This document shows positions 54,480 through 63,352 of a stretch of DNA of 64,000 nt, in pieces (positions within the stretch are counted from its first letter, which is position 1; the number at the start of each line of letters is the position of its first letter). The stretch comes from Flavipsychrobacter sp. (GTDB lineage Bacteria > Bacteroidota > Bacteroidia > Chitinophagales > Chitinophagaceae), in contig JARLGY010000036.1 of assembly GCA_031292525.1 (NCBI GenBank), positions 86,391 through 150,390 of the forward strand, in the 5' to 3' direction. A program made the position numbers and the translations under genes. Below the pieces are notes generated by a model. That model was given only the letters and a program-made list of their open reading frames with translations. It searched no databases and was not told where the DNA came from.

Positions 54480-56990
54480 TTATCTCAATAAGGTCACATT
54501 GCCCTTGTAGCTCTCTGATTCTCCGTCTTTATAAGTTGCATCTATGGTATAGATGTACACACCAACAGGTTGGTCCAGGCTGTTGAATTTACCATCCCAA
54601 CCACGGCCATCTATATTTGTAGTTTGGTATATGAGCTGCCCCCAGCGATTGTAGATATTGAATTTGAAAGTTACAAGTCCCTCTGATAATTTCTGACGAG
54701 GGAAAAAGTAATCATTGATGCCATCATTATTAGGGGTAAAGCTGTTGGGTATAGACAGGTAACAATCATTCTTTATCCACACACTATCTGAAGCCGCACA
54801 ACCGTTAACGCTTACTGTTGCGTAATATACTCCTGGCTGTGATGCTGTGATGGTGGATGAAGTATCTCCAGTGTTCCACTGCCAAGTAGCGCCGGGATGG
54901 CCCGCGTTTACAATGTCTGTAAGCTGTATAGGATTTCCATTAGGGCACATAGATGTATCTGAGCCAATGTTTATGGCAGGATAGGCAAATATGGAAACAT
55001 TCTTTTTTATTGTTGTATCCGGACATACTCTGAATTTAGCAGTTAGCGTAATAGGATAAGTGCCCGGTTCTAAATAGCCGTGTTCAACGGGATTTCTATT
55101 CGTAATCACAGTGCCATCGCCAAAGTCCCAACTGTTACCTGTATTGCCGATATTAATATATTGCCCTGTAAAGGTTATTCCTTGGCCTTGGCACAACACA
55201 GTATCGCTGGTGGTAAACTTTAGGAAACTCACTGAATCAACAAATACACGCAAAGTGCTTGAATCGTAACACGGCACAAAATCTTTCTCTACTACCTTAA
55301 CCAGGAATACGCCCTCGTGATTAAATGTATGATTTGGAGATGCATTGGTATCTGTGCTACCATCGCCAAACCTCCAGGTATAAGAAGGGTAGATACCTGA
55401 AGATATGTTGGTGAAGGTTATGGTTTGTCCTTGACAGATAGTATCTAAACTTGCAGTAAATGAAGCATGTACGATATGGGGTGTATCAACCGTTGCTCGT
55501 ACAGAATCGGTACATGTACCGTTTGTTACTGTAAGTAGTGTACTATAGTGCCCCTGGCTTGTATATAAGTGTGTCGGGTTCAATAATGTGCTTGTAGTAT
55601 TATCACCAAAGTTCCATATTTGGCTAGTCTGCGCTGTGGACTTATTGGTAAGATATAATGTGTCTGCAGCACAACCATAATGAACAGTATCTGTAAATTT
55701 TGCTTTCACACTTTTGTCTATAACGTAAATAGTACCGGTATCAGTAAATGAACAGCCCCCTTGATTGAAAGGGGTTGATATGGTAAGTGTAAGTTTAGTA
55801 TTTGTGAACAAATGAGTAACCGGTGTAAGCGTATTACCACCAGAAGAAATGGCAATAGCTGGAGTCCAGGCACGTTGGTAAGTGAGCCCCGCCGTAGTAT
55901 CTGAAAGAGTTGCATTGAGTGTATTGGTGTAAGTACCACAGCCTGTTATTGTAGCGGGTAGGCCAGTGCTTACTAACGCAGTAGGTACAATGATCTTGAA
56001 TGTATCAATGGTTGCACCACAAGATGTTGCTGATGTAAACTGTGCTACTATTACAGAGTTGGCTGATGCCGTAACAGATACTGTGGCGCCTGTACCTGTT
56101 ATGGTAGCAGGGCCACTTACAACCGTCCACGTAAATGGCGCTATACCTGGTGCTGTAACGGGAACACCCGCACCGCCAGAACATGCATATACAGTATCTG
56201 TTTTACCAATAACCGTAGTGCTTACGGGGCAAGATGCAAAATCGCTGGGCGCTGGGCTAAGAGTACCTAGCGCACTAACATTAATCGTAGTGCCAGAAAT
56301 AGTTCCGCCATATAAAACATTAGCACCTGCACAATAATATACTGAATTGTTGATGACTGCTAGGCCGCCACCGCCACTAGTAGCCGGTCCACTAATCGTC
56401 CATGTATTAAGCACGGTTCCTGTTGGGCTATATTCATCTAGCTCAGAAGTAGCACCATTCTTTAGAATATAAAAATCGCCCCGGCAGTCTGCCGCAACGT
56501 CAGCAACAGTAAGGCCAGTCAAGGTAGTAAGTAATGTTCCATTAGCGGAGCCATTATATTTGTAGATGCCCCCGCCGGCATTGTTATAGATAAAACTGCC
56601 ACCGCCACCAGGATTTACGGCGAAGGAACTGCCTGTAGTAAATCCTGTATTTGTCCATGACGAGCCATTGTAGTAATAATAATAGTTATTGGGACCAGCT
56701 ACGGTATAAAAAGTTGGTGATGGGCCTACGGCATTTAAATTGGGCCCCAAAGATAAAGCAGCTATAGCTCCGGTAGGAAGAGATATGGTATTGACAACGG
56801 GATTGGTAGCAGAAATTGGTAGAGTTGGATCTAAATTGTAAATAGTTGTACCATATACATAGTAGATAAGACCAGCATTAGCTCCACTGCAAGTTGGCAA
56901 TTGAGCTCGCCCCTGAGTGTTTATAGCCAGAAGGCCAAAAAGACATAGCAATCTTTTGTTGGCAATAGACTTTATAAAATTTAATTGCAT
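54480..56990 (-). CDS. Large secreted PKD-domain protein with T9SS type B C-terminal domain
   Basis: The 836-residue protein has a signal peptide (about 12-29, ending near GRAQ). A propeller-like N-terminal half with Gly/Asn/Tyr-rich repeats includes a stretch of nearly consecutive Tyr (NNYYYYYNGSSW). Three or more PKD domains follow (IWNFGDNTTST, TWRFGDGSTDT, SWDFGDGTVIT), then the gliding-motility-type tail (PNSFTPNNDGINDYFFP, YNRWGQLIYQT, GVYIYTIDATYKDG). It is exported by the type IX system and probably serves as an adhesin. Second type B cargo protein of the window. Confidence 0.9.
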   Translation of the reverse strand: MQLNFIKSIANKRLLCLFGLLAINTQGRAQLPTCSGANAGLIYYVYGTTIYNLDPTLPISATNPVVNTISLPTGAIAALSLGPNLNAVGPSPTFYTVAGPNNYYYYYNGSSWTNTGFTTGSSFAVNPGGGGSFIYNNAGGGIYKYNGSANGTLLTTLTGLTVADVAADCRGDFYILKNGATSELDEYSPTGTVLNTWTISGPATSGGGGLAVINNSVYYCAGANVLYGGTISGTTINVSALGTLSPAPSDFASCPVSTTVIGKTDTVYACSGGAGVPVTAPGIAPFTWTVVSGPATITGTGATVSVTASANSVIVAQFTSATSCGATIDTFKIIVPTALVSTGLPATITGCGTYTNTLNATLSDTTAGLTYQRAWTPAIAISSGGNTLTPVTHLFTNTKLTLTISTPFNQGGCSFTDTGTIYVIDKSVKAKFTDTVHYGCAADTLYLTNKSTAQTSQIWNFGDNTTSTLLNPTHLYTSQGHYSTLLTVTNGTCTDSVRATVDTPHIVHASFTASLDTICQGQTITFTNISSGIYPSYTWRFGDGSTDTNASPNHTFNHEGVFLVKVVEKDFVPCYDSSTLRVFVDSVSFLKFTTSDTVLCQGQGITFTGQYINIGNTGNSWDFGDGTVITNRNPVEHGYLEPGTYPITLTAKFRVCPDTTIKKNVSIFAYPAINIGSDTSMCPNGNPIQLTDIVNAGHPGATWQWNTGDTSSTITASQPGVYYATVSVNGCAASDSVWIKNDCYLSIPNSFTPNNDGINDYFFPRQKLSEGLVTFKFNIYNRWGQLIYQTTNIDGRGWDGKFNSLDQPVGVYIYTIDATYKDGESESYKGNVTLLR

Positions 56991-57099
56991 GTAACTGAAG
57001 TTGCAGCAAATGTAATGTTAAAATATTATCTTTGCTAACACTTGATATACAATTTGTTATGTGGTTTTTTGCTATAATAAATAGATATTATATACCGTG

Positions 57100-57840
57100 T
57101 TAAAAAGTCACTTTGTTCCAGATTTTCCAAGCAGCTTCAGCCTGCAAGGGCAACATTTCCAAGCCATTTTTTATTGTAGCACCATATTGTTTGCCAAATG
57201 TGAGAAACATGGTTTCTTCGGGATTATAAACAAGGTCGTATAAAAGATGGTGAGAAGTAATACCACTATATGGTAATGGAGGATAGGTGTCAGCATTAGG
57301 TACCATCCCTAGTGGAGTAGTATTCACAATAAGTGGATATTCTCTAATTATTTCAGGCGTTAACTCGTCGTAGGTAAGCGTTTCGGGTTCTTTGGTTCGC
57401 GATACTTTTTTATAGCTGATGCCTTCATTCCCTAATACATAGCCTACTGCCCGCGAAGCGCCACCGGTACCGAGGATGAGCGCATGTTTATGTTGAGGTT
57501 GCAGTAGCGGCCTCAAACTTTCTCTGAAGCCAATGATGTCAGTATTGTAACCTGTCATTATACCGTTTCTGAAATCGATACAGTTTACCGCCCCCATGCC
57601 CCCTGCAATATCATTTACATTGTGCAGGTAAGGGATGATAGCCTGTTTGTATGGCATAGTAACATTTAAGCCGCGTAAAAGAGGAACAGCATCCAGCAAC
57701 ACTTTGAAATCGTTTACCTGTGCCAAAGGATAAACGTTGTATATAGCATCAATGCCTTCCTTGGCAAATTTGTTATTAAAAAACGCAGGAGAGAAAGTAT
57801 GCGTAAGTGGGAATCCTATAATACCGTATTGAGCAGGCAT
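57100..57840 (-). CDS. aroE: Shikimate 5-dehydrogenase AroE
   Basis: The 246-residue protein has the shikimate-binding N-terminus (YGIIGFPLTHTFSPAFFN), the NVTMPYKQAI motif with the catalytic Lys and the NADP-binding GTGGASRAVGYVL. It reduces 3-dehydroshikimate in aromatic amino acid synthesis. I chose the ATG at 57840; the longer start at 57870 would begin inside the hairpin at 57861-57886. Confidence 0.92.
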   Translation of the reverse strand: MPAQYGIIGFPLTHTFSPAFFNNKFAKEGIDAIYNVYPLAQVNDFKVLLDAVPLLRGLNVTMPYKQAIIPYLHNVNDIAGGMGAVNCIDFRNGIMTGYNTDIIGFRESLRPLLQPQHKHALILGTGGASRAVGYVLGNEGISYKKVSRTKEPETLTYDELTPEIIREYPLIVNTTPLGMVPNADTYPPLPYSGITSHHLLYDLVYNPEETMFLTFGKQYGATIKNGLEMLPLQAEAAWKIWNKVTF

Positions 57841-57860
57841 GCCAATAGTTTTTAAAATAA

Positions 57861-57886
57861 AGGCAGGCACATTTTTGCGCCTGCCC
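57861..57886 (-). terminator. Terminator/attenuator between phosphosulfolactate synthase gene and aroE
   Basis: AGGCAGGCACA / TGCGCCTGCCCT inverted repeat with a short T loop; on the minus strand it is followed by a T-rich stretch. It ends 20 bp before the aroE start, so aroE needs read-through or an internal promoter. Confidence 0.65.
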
Positions 57887-57917
57887 TAAAGAAGTAAGAT
57901 TTAAGAGCAGAGCAGCC

Positions 57918-58694
57918 TTAACGGCCCTTTGCGTCCTTATCCAGGTAAAGATAGAAAGTGTCCCCACGTAGTCCTACACGGGTGCTCTCCAATGGTATTA
58001 TTTCGGTAGGTGCTATATTGCCCAGATTTACATTGGCGCCCAGCAATTCAAGAAAGTAAACTTGCTGTGCCTTTTGTGGAGCCTCCCATATTATTTTTTC
58101 ATAGGGTATTTGTGTCAGTATTTCCTGCACCAGACCTTCACGTACCTCGCCTGAACCGCGATATATACCCACATTCCCTGCTTCCCGAGCTTCGGCAATT
58201 ACATAGGTGCTGCCGGCTTCCAGTTCTGCCTTCATTAATTCTATCCACTTATATGGAGCAATAATGTGCTTCTCATCTTTAGAACCTACTTCAGAAAGCA
58301 CAGTAACGTGTTTGGCAAATTTTTCAATGTAGCCACATTTTTCTGCATGAGGTATAGTTATCGATCCATCTGATATTTCAACAAAGTCCAGACCATAATC
58401 TTTAACTACATCTATATAGTCATCCACCTGGTTGCGTACCAGAAATGCTTCGAACAAAGTGCCCCCAAAGTACACTGGGATATTATGCGAACGATATATG
58501 TCTATTTTCTCACGCAGTTTGTTGGTTACATAGCTGGTGCCGAAACCCAACTTTACGATATCTACAAAAGGTGCAGCAACCGAAAGGAAATCTCTGGTGC
58601 CTTCTAAACCCATACCTTTATCCATGACCATTGTAAGGCCGTGATTACGTGGTTTCTGGGTGCGTTCTGGTATGTTTTTTAGTGGAAAATTCAT
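57918..58694 (-). CDS. Phosphosulfolactate synthase (ComA family)
   Basis: The 258-residue TIM-barrel protein shows the family blocks GLTMVMDKGMG, VKLGFGTSYV, PVYFGGTLFEAF, FVEISDGSI, EVGSKD and VIAEAREAGNVGIYR. The archetype adds sulfite to phosphoenolpyruvate to give phosphosulfolactate, the first step to coenzyme M in methanogens. Bacteroidota make sulfonate-containing lipids, so a sulfonate precursor role is plausible here, but no other gene of such a pathway is adjacent. Family assignment is strong; product use is inference. Confidence 0.88.
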   Translation of the reverse strand: MNFPLKNIPERTQKPRNHGLTMVMDKGMGLEGTRDFLSVAAPFVDIVKLGFGTSYVTNKLREKIDIYRSHNIPVYFGGTLFEAFLVRNQVDDYIDVVKDYGLDFVEISDGSITIPHAEKCGYIEKFAKHVTVLSEVGSKDEKHIIAPYKWIELMKAELEAGSTYVIAEAREAGNVGIYRGSGEVREGLVQEILTQIPYEKIIWEAPQKAQQVYFLELLGANVNLGNIAPTEIIPLESTRVGLRGDTFYLYLDKDAKGR

Positions 58695-58792
58695 GCGGAC
58701 TTTGTTACTTTTACGTAATAAAGGTACTCTTTCGAACTTTTATGTACAAAATGCATTTTTCACTTTGTATATTCGTGTCACATACAGTGTTT

Positions 58793-59089
58793 ATGAATCG
58801 TAATGTTCCTTTGCTAGGCTTTGTTATCGGATTGATATTTCCAATTCTTGGTCTGGTTGTTGTAAACTTCACTTTACTGCATGGCTTACCGTTGGGTGAG
58901 TTTATGAATATGCTGCTGCATGAGCGCGATGTGGCATCCAAAGTTGTAAGTCTCAGTTTACTTGCCAATCTTATTCCATTTGTTTATTATACAAGCAAGC
59001 GATTAGATTATACAGCAAAGGGCATATTTATCATTACAATGATTTTTGTTGCTATAGCGGTATTGCTTAAGTTTAATTTCTTTGCTTAA
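58793..59089 (+). CDS. Small membrane protein, three helices
   Basis: The 98-residue protein starts at the ATG at 58793 (MNRNVPLLGFVIGLIFPILG) and has three hydrophobic segments (about 6-28, 46-62, 73-95). No known domain. Its stop codon is directly followed by the lpxB start, so the two are co-translated and the protein may act at the membrane together with lipid A synthesis. A longer frame from 58649 is not supported. Confidence 0.65.
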   Translation: MNRNVPLLGFVIGLIFPILGLVVVNFTLLHGLPLGEFMNMLLHERDVASKVVSLSLLANLIPFVYYTSKRLDYTAKGIFIITMIFVAIAVLLKFNFFA

Positions 59090-60190
59090 ATGCGTTACTA
59101 CCTTATAGCCGGTGAAGCCAGCGGAGACCTGCATGGCGGGAACCTGGTAAAAGCCCTTTATGCCCAAGACTCAGACGCCGACATACGCTGTTGGGGAGGA
59201 GACAATATGCAGGAGGCTGGCGCTACATTGGTGAAGCATTACCGGGAACTAGCCTTTATGGGCTTTGTTGAGGTATTAAAGCATCTGGGTACGATTCTAA
59301 ATAATATTAAGTTCTGTAAGAAAGATATAACCGCATATCAGCCTGATGTGCTGGTACTTATTGACTATCCGGGTTTTAATATGCGGATAGCTGAATGGGC
59401 TAAGCAACAGGGGATAAGGGTTGTTTATTATATAAGCCCCCAGGTATGGGCCTGGAAAGAAAACAGGGTGAAAAAGCTGAAGCGCGATGTGGACCTGATG
59501 CTAGTGATATTACCTTTTGAAGTTCCGTTTTATGAAAAGTGGAATTACGACGCAAAATATGTTGGCCATCCACTCATAGAAGTGGTGAACCATGAAAAGA
59601 AAGATGTACCTGTTATCCCAATAACAAATAGGCCAATAATAGCTTTGTTGCCGGGCAGTCGTACACAGGAAATCAAAGCCAAATTGCCGATTATGCTGCA
59701 GGTTGTGCCGCATTTTCCCGACTACCAGTTTGTTATTGCGCAAGCTCCTTCGCAGCCAGATGAGTTGTATAATGATATACCTGGGGCGATGGGAGTGCTA
59801 TTGGTAAAAGGCCAAACGTATAATTTGTTGAAACAGGCTGCTGCTGCGCTGGTGACAAGTGGTACTGCAACATTGGAGACTGCCTTGTTTGGGGTGCCTG
59901 AAGTAGTATGTTACAAAGGCAGTGCTATATCCACCTGGCTGGCTCGAAAGCTGATAAAGATAAAATATATATCCCTCGTAAACCTGATCATGGATAAAGA
60001 GGTAGTAACAGAGCTTATACAAGATGACCTGAATGAACAGAATCTTAAAAAAGCCTTGAGCAAACTACTTGAGGATGGGCCATATAAGCAACAACTGCAA
60101 ACCGACTACAAGCAGCTATGGGATAAGCTGGGCGGCAAAGAAGCATCTGCAGAAGCTGCAAGACAAATTATCTCCTTAATGGCGAATTAG
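59090..60190 (+). CDS. lpxB: Lipid-A-disaccharide synthase LpxB
   Basis: The 366-residue GT19 glycosyltransferase has the N-terminal AGEASGDLHGGNLVKAL, then GFVEVLKHL, SPQVWAWKENRVKKL, YVGHPL and GSRTQEIK, with SGTATLETAL near 265. It joins UDP-diacylglucosamine and lipid X to form the disaccharide of lipid A. Its last 15 bases overlap the end of the convergent DUF6728 gene. Confidence 0.95.
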   Translation: MRYYLIAGEASGDLHGGNLVKALYAQDSDADIRCWGGDNMQEAGATLVKHYRELAFMGFVEVLKHLGTILNNIKFCKKDITAYQPDVLVLIDYPGFNMRIAEWAKQQGIRVVYYISPQVWAWKENRVKKLKRDVDLMLVILPFEVPFYEKWNYDAKYVGHPLIEVVNHEKKDVPVIPITNRPIIALLPGSRTQEIKAKLPIMLQVVPHFPDYQFVIAQAPSQPDELYNDIPGAMGVLLVKGQTYNLLKQAAAALVTSGTATLETALFGVPEVVCYKGSAISTWLARKLIKIKYISLVNLIMDKEVVTELIQDDLNEQNLKKALSKLLEDGPYKQQLQTDYKQLWDKLGGKEASAEAARQIISLMAN

Positions 60191-60334
60191 CCTCACGATC
60201 ATTACAATAATACCAATAAGAAATACGATAAGAGAAATGCGGTTCATGCCATGCATCAGGTAAATATTGGCATTGCGCGGGGCATTAGGATCTCTTTTGC
60301 GCAGGTAGAAATAAGTTAGGATCTGGTTCCACAT
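60176..60334 (-). CDS. DUF6728-type small membrane protein
   Basis: The 52-residue protein reads MWNQILTYFYLRKRDPNAPR, has a single membrane helix near the C-terminus (about 33-48) and matches a small Bacteroidota family of unknown function. It overlaps lpxB tail to tail by 15 bp. Confidence 0.8.
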   Translation of the reverse strand: MWNQILTYFYLRKRDPNAPRNANIYLMHGMNRISLIVFLIGIIVMIVRLIRH

Positions 60335-60706
60335 ATCAATTTTCTCCTTTCAATAAAATTACGAAGAAAATGGGAGAAGGCCAGTACATAGCACTCAACA
60401 AAAAAAATCGCCCGAAGGCGATTTAAAGCTTGTGGAAAGGACTTGCAAGTGTGAACCTATTTGAAGATTTGAGGGCTATTGTAAATGCCAAAAAAAATAT
60501 GGGAATGATAATTTTAAAATAGCATTAAGTGTTATGGTCCAGGTTGACAATCAACTTATTTCTACTCCCGATCACTGGAAGACTCAACTACAAATTCTCG
60601 CAATAATCAAAGAGATTACGGGAAATAAAAGCAAGAAATGATCAGTATGGTTCATGTTTTTATTTTCGAATAGTTTTTGTGTAAGGTGTATAACATTTTA
60701 GGATGT
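60335..60706. other. 372-bp region with a terminator and a possible gene remnant
   Basis: The region holds the hairpin at 60405-60424. A plus-strand frame open from 60465 to the stop at 60641 has an ATG at 60534 (35 codons: MVQVDNQLISTPDHWK). Its end GNKSKK looks like a real C-terminus, but no family was recognised. It may be the relic of a lost gene. Confidence 0.35.
60405..60424 (-). terminator. Rho-independent terminator-like hairpin
   Basis: AAATCGCC-CGAA-GGCGATTT, an 8-bp stem with a tetraloop; on the minus strand eight T follow. No minus-strand gene ends close by (the nearest upstream ends at 60707), so it may close a lost or very small transcript. Confidence 0.65.
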
Positions 60707-61321
60707 CTATTTTTTATGTTTCCAAAACCTGCCCTTTCCTTCGGATATCCATCCTAAAGCTTCATTTATTCTTTTTTGCCGTGTTTCGTCGCTTTTTGCG
60801 TCAGTAATCCAAACAATATACTCCTTGCGGAAAGAGTTGGATTTGCTTTCAAAAACTTCCTTTGCGTTGGGGTTAGATGCTAATGCAGTCAATAGATAAT
60901 CGGGCGTTTCCAGTACTATGGGTTTACCAGATTCTGGCTTATCCCTTTTTATTTTAATGCCTTTTTTGTTTAACTGCATGGCTTCTTTAAGCATGGCTAT
61001 AAATTCATCGTCCGGTGGTAGGTCTGCTATTTTGTTAACCTTTCCCAAAAATCTTTGTATCGGCTTCATGTCTTTGTTTGCCTTCAGGCGCGGGTCGGTC
61101 ATTAATGCGGCCTTCAGGAATGTAAAAGAGCAATGATTTTTATAGGATGCCATTACACACATATTATCGCTGTTATAATCAAAATGAGGCAGACTCCATT
61201 TTATTGTCTCCTCTGCATCTGGGCAATTTTCATGAATAAGTTGGCGCCAGTGCTCAAGAATGGGTTTTGCAAAATCTTCCGCGTTAGCTAAATAAGTATC
61301 CACAGTTGAATTGTAGTTCAC
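60707..61321 (-). CDS. DUF1801/YdeI (OmpD-associated) family protein
   Basis: The 204-residue protein has an N-terminal DUF1801 domain (ILEHWRQLIHENCPDAEETIKWSLPHFDY, FTFLKAAL). A C-terminal YdeI-type domain follows (LTALASNPNAKEVFESKSNSFRKEYIVWITDAKSDETRQKRI). Role unknown; relatives are linked to stress and peptide resistance in some bacteria. Confidence 0.85.
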   Translation of the reverse strand: MNYNSTVDTYLANAEDFAKPILEHWRQLIHENCPDAEETIKWSLPHFDYNSDNMCVMASYKNHCSFTFLKAALMTDPRLKANKDMKPIQRFLGKVNKIADLPPDDEFIAMLKEAMQLNKKGIKIKRDKPESGKPIVLETPDYLLTALASNPNAKEVFESKSNSFRKEYIVWITDAKSDETRQKRINEALGWISEGKGRFWKHKK

Positions 61322-61341
61322 AATGCGTAATTTTTAAATGT

Positions 61342-61749
61342 TTACGATTGTGGGAACAGATTCATATTCAGGTATGCCATTTCCCATTTATGACCGTCCA
61401 AATCGGCAAAGCTGTGTTGGTACATCCAACCCTGGTCTTGTGCCTGAGCATATATCTTTCCGCCCAATGATTCGGCTTTATTGATAAATTGTTTTACTTC
61501 ATCTGCTGACGCGGCGTCAAGCGCAATAAGTACTTCGGTGGAGTGATGCGCATTGCAAACTTCAGTATCAATAAAAGATTTAAAATAGGTGCCGGTAAGC
61601 AGCATCACAAAAATACTGTCGCTCACAATCATACATCCGGCCTTCTCATCGGTAAATTGTGGATTGAAAGAAAAACCTAAATTTTGGAAGAATTCTATAG
61701 ACTTAGTAAGGTTTTTCACAGGAAGATTGATAAATACTTTAGTTGCCAT
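61342..61749 (-). CDS. VOC-family (glyoxalase-like) protein
   Basis: The 135-residue protein has two beta-alpha-beta-beta-beta units (MATKVFINLPVKNLTKSIEFFQNLGF and the C-terminal HSFADLDGHKWEMAYL). The PhnB/Lactoylglutathione-lyase-like fold binds a metal; substrate unknown. It lies 20 bp upstream of the DUF1801 gene in the same direction, so they may form one transcript. Confidence 0.85.
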   Translation of the reverse strand: MATKVFINLPVKNLTKSIEFFQNLGFSFNPQFTDEKAGCMIVSDSIFVMLLTGTYFKSFIDTEVCNAHHSTEVLIALDAASADEVKQFINKAESLGGKIYAQAQDQGWMYQHSFADLDGHKWEMAYLNMNLFPQS

Positions 61750-61842
61750 GTTTTAAATTGATCGTTTAGGATATATTTAATTTACGGAACAAAAAAACTT
61801 AAAAAGCCACAAAAGAAGTAGTCAAAAACTTGGATAAACAGG

Positions 61843-62802
61843 TCAATTTAATTGTTTGTTCTGTTTTCGGAACTCCGAAGGCGACAAGCCCACCTGCTTT
61901 TTAAAGAATTTACCAAAATTAGCAGGGTCTGAAAAGTTGAGTTGATATGCAATCTCAGCTACCTCAAAATCGGTGTATTGAATGAGCGATCGGGCTTCGG
62001 TGGTTAGGCGGTCAGCAATAAAAGTAAGCGCATTTTTGCCCGAAGCATTTTTGACAGATTGAGAGAGATGGTTGGCGGTAACCGAAAGCAGATTTGCGTA
62101 TTCCTTCACAGTGCGCTTATTGATATAATGATTATCTATTAATTGGATAAATTTACGCAACAGATTTTGCTGTGCAGTAGCCAGGCTAATATCCTTTTTC
62201 TTTTCCAGCGCAAAGTTTTCTAGGTAGTAGAGCAAGCCGAGCAACTTTACCCTTGCTTCAATATGTCGTGATTGGGCCGACCCTTCATAAGCGCTAAATA
62301 CAGCTTCAAAATGTGGTGCTAATTGTTTAAATGTGGCTTGGTCAAATTTGAACAAGTTGGTTTGTAACACATCAAATAGGGAAAATTGTTGGTGAAAATC
62401 TGGTTTGAAGAAAGAGAAACATTCCGTCTTAAAATAAATCACATAACCCTCCAGCGCATTGTTATGAGCAAAGCTATACACAAGATTGGGCGAATGAAAA
62501 ACGAGATAGGAATCAGGATTATGAATGGTCTGATCGCCATAGTTAACCTCGATTTTACCTGAATTGAATAGCAGGGCAAAAAAATAAAAAGAACGTTTAA
62601 AAGGTGGCCTGTATATCTGTAGGTCCTGATTGAGTGGCTTTAACCTCAAACAATAAAAGTCTGGATCAGTTGTTCGTCCTGGCCATGGAATAGAGGCCAG
62701 AAAATCGTTGATTTCTGTGTAATAAGGAAGAGTAGTTTTTATTTTCCCCATAAGATAAGCCCACAAAGGAAGCCCTAAAATAGACAAAGAAAATCTCTTC
62801 AA
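61843..62802 (-). CDS. AraC-family transcription regulator
   Basis: The 319-residue protein has an N-terminal cupin-like sensing domain (about 60-170) and a C-terminal pair of helix-turn-helix motifs (about 220-315: YANLLSVTANHLSQSVKNASG and DFEVAEIAYQLNFSDPANFGKFFKKQVGLSPSEFRK). It probably controls the VOC and DUF1801 genes downstream. Effector unknown. Confidence 0.9.
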   Translation of the reverse strand: MKRFSLSILGLPLWAYLMGKIKTTLPYYTEINDFLASIPWPGRTTDPDFYCLRLKPLNQDLQIYRPPFKRSFYFFALLFNSGKIEVNYGDQTIHNPDSYLVFHSPNLVYSFAHNNALEGYVIYFKTECFSFFKPDFHQQFSLFDVLQTNLFKFDQATFKQLAPHFEAVFSAYEGSAQSRHIEARVKLLGLLYYLENFALEKKKDISLATAQQNLLRKFIQLIDNHYINKRTVKEYANLLSVTANHLSQSVKNASGKNALTFIADRLTTEARSLIQYTDFEVAEIAYQLNFSDPANFGKFFKKQVGLSPSEFRKQNKQLN

Positions 62803-62902
62803 CTGTATAAAACACGATGAAAGTAGTGGTGATTTCCAAAACGACTCACCGAATCACCCACCAGAATGGAGCGTTTGAATGAATATTTTGATGCCACAAT
62901 GA

Positions 62903-62936
62903 AAAAAACCTGTAAATCAGCGATTTACAGGTTTTT
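62903..62936 (-). terminator. Terminator behind the tRNA-Ala 3' end
   Basis: AAAAACCTGTAAATC / GATTTACAGGTTTTT, a long perfect stem with a 3-nt loop, T-rich on the minus strand. It is about 24 bp after the tRNA 3' end, as for an intact tRNA gene. Confidence 0.75.
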
Positions 62937-62959
62937 AATTCGTTTTGATATTAAAAAAG

Positions 62960-63001
62960 TGGAGAATAACGGAGTCGAACCGATGACCTCTTGCATGCCA
63001 T
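62960..63001 (-). other. tRNA-Ala(GGC) 3' fragment, probable attachment site
   Basis: The minus strand reads ATGGCATGCAAGAGG, then GTCATCGGTTCGACTCCG and TTATTCTCCA. This is the anticodon loop (U33-GGC), 3' anticodon stem, variable loop, T arm with GGTTCGACTCC and 3' acceptor strand with discriminator A of a tRNA-Ala. The 5' half is absent: upstream sequence does not form D arm or acceptor 5' strand. Identity begins at the anticodon loop, the usual crossover region of tyrosine integrases. CCA is not encoded beyond TCTCCA. Confidence 0.75.
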
Positions 63002-63352
63002 AAACAATTGGTGGTGCTTAACGGGGTTATAAATAACTTGTCTTTACATTGATAATCAATCACTTATGGTATATTTCTATGGGCTCTTCCTTGCTATTTT
63101 AAACTCGTTTTAACCAGTTTTAGAGTTCTGTGAGAGTTCTGTGAAAATATAGACGTTCACTAGCTTAAAATGGAGGTTCTGATGAATGAAGAACGGATGG
63201 GAGTATAAACAAAGTACGGGTAACTTTTTAAGGAAGACCACTCAAAAAGGTTTTTCACATAGACTGATGTCGTTAAAATTGTCGCACATCAAATATACTT
63301 CCGAACAGATTTAGGTATTCCACTATACCGGTATCAAGAGTCAGATGTGAGA

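Larger units (their letters stand above)
62803..63352. other. Junction region between chromosome and integrated element
   Basis: This 550-bp gene-free stretch has a terminator (62903-62936), the 3' part of a tRNA-Ala (62960-63001) and, on the element side, a tandem 11-bp repeat GAGTTCTGTGA x2 (about 63124-63145). Nothing else recognised. Confidence 0.6.

Noticed and set aside
62960..63001. Complete tRNA gene
   Set aside because: The 5' half (acceptor strand, D arm, 5' anticodon stem) is missing upstream on the minus strand.
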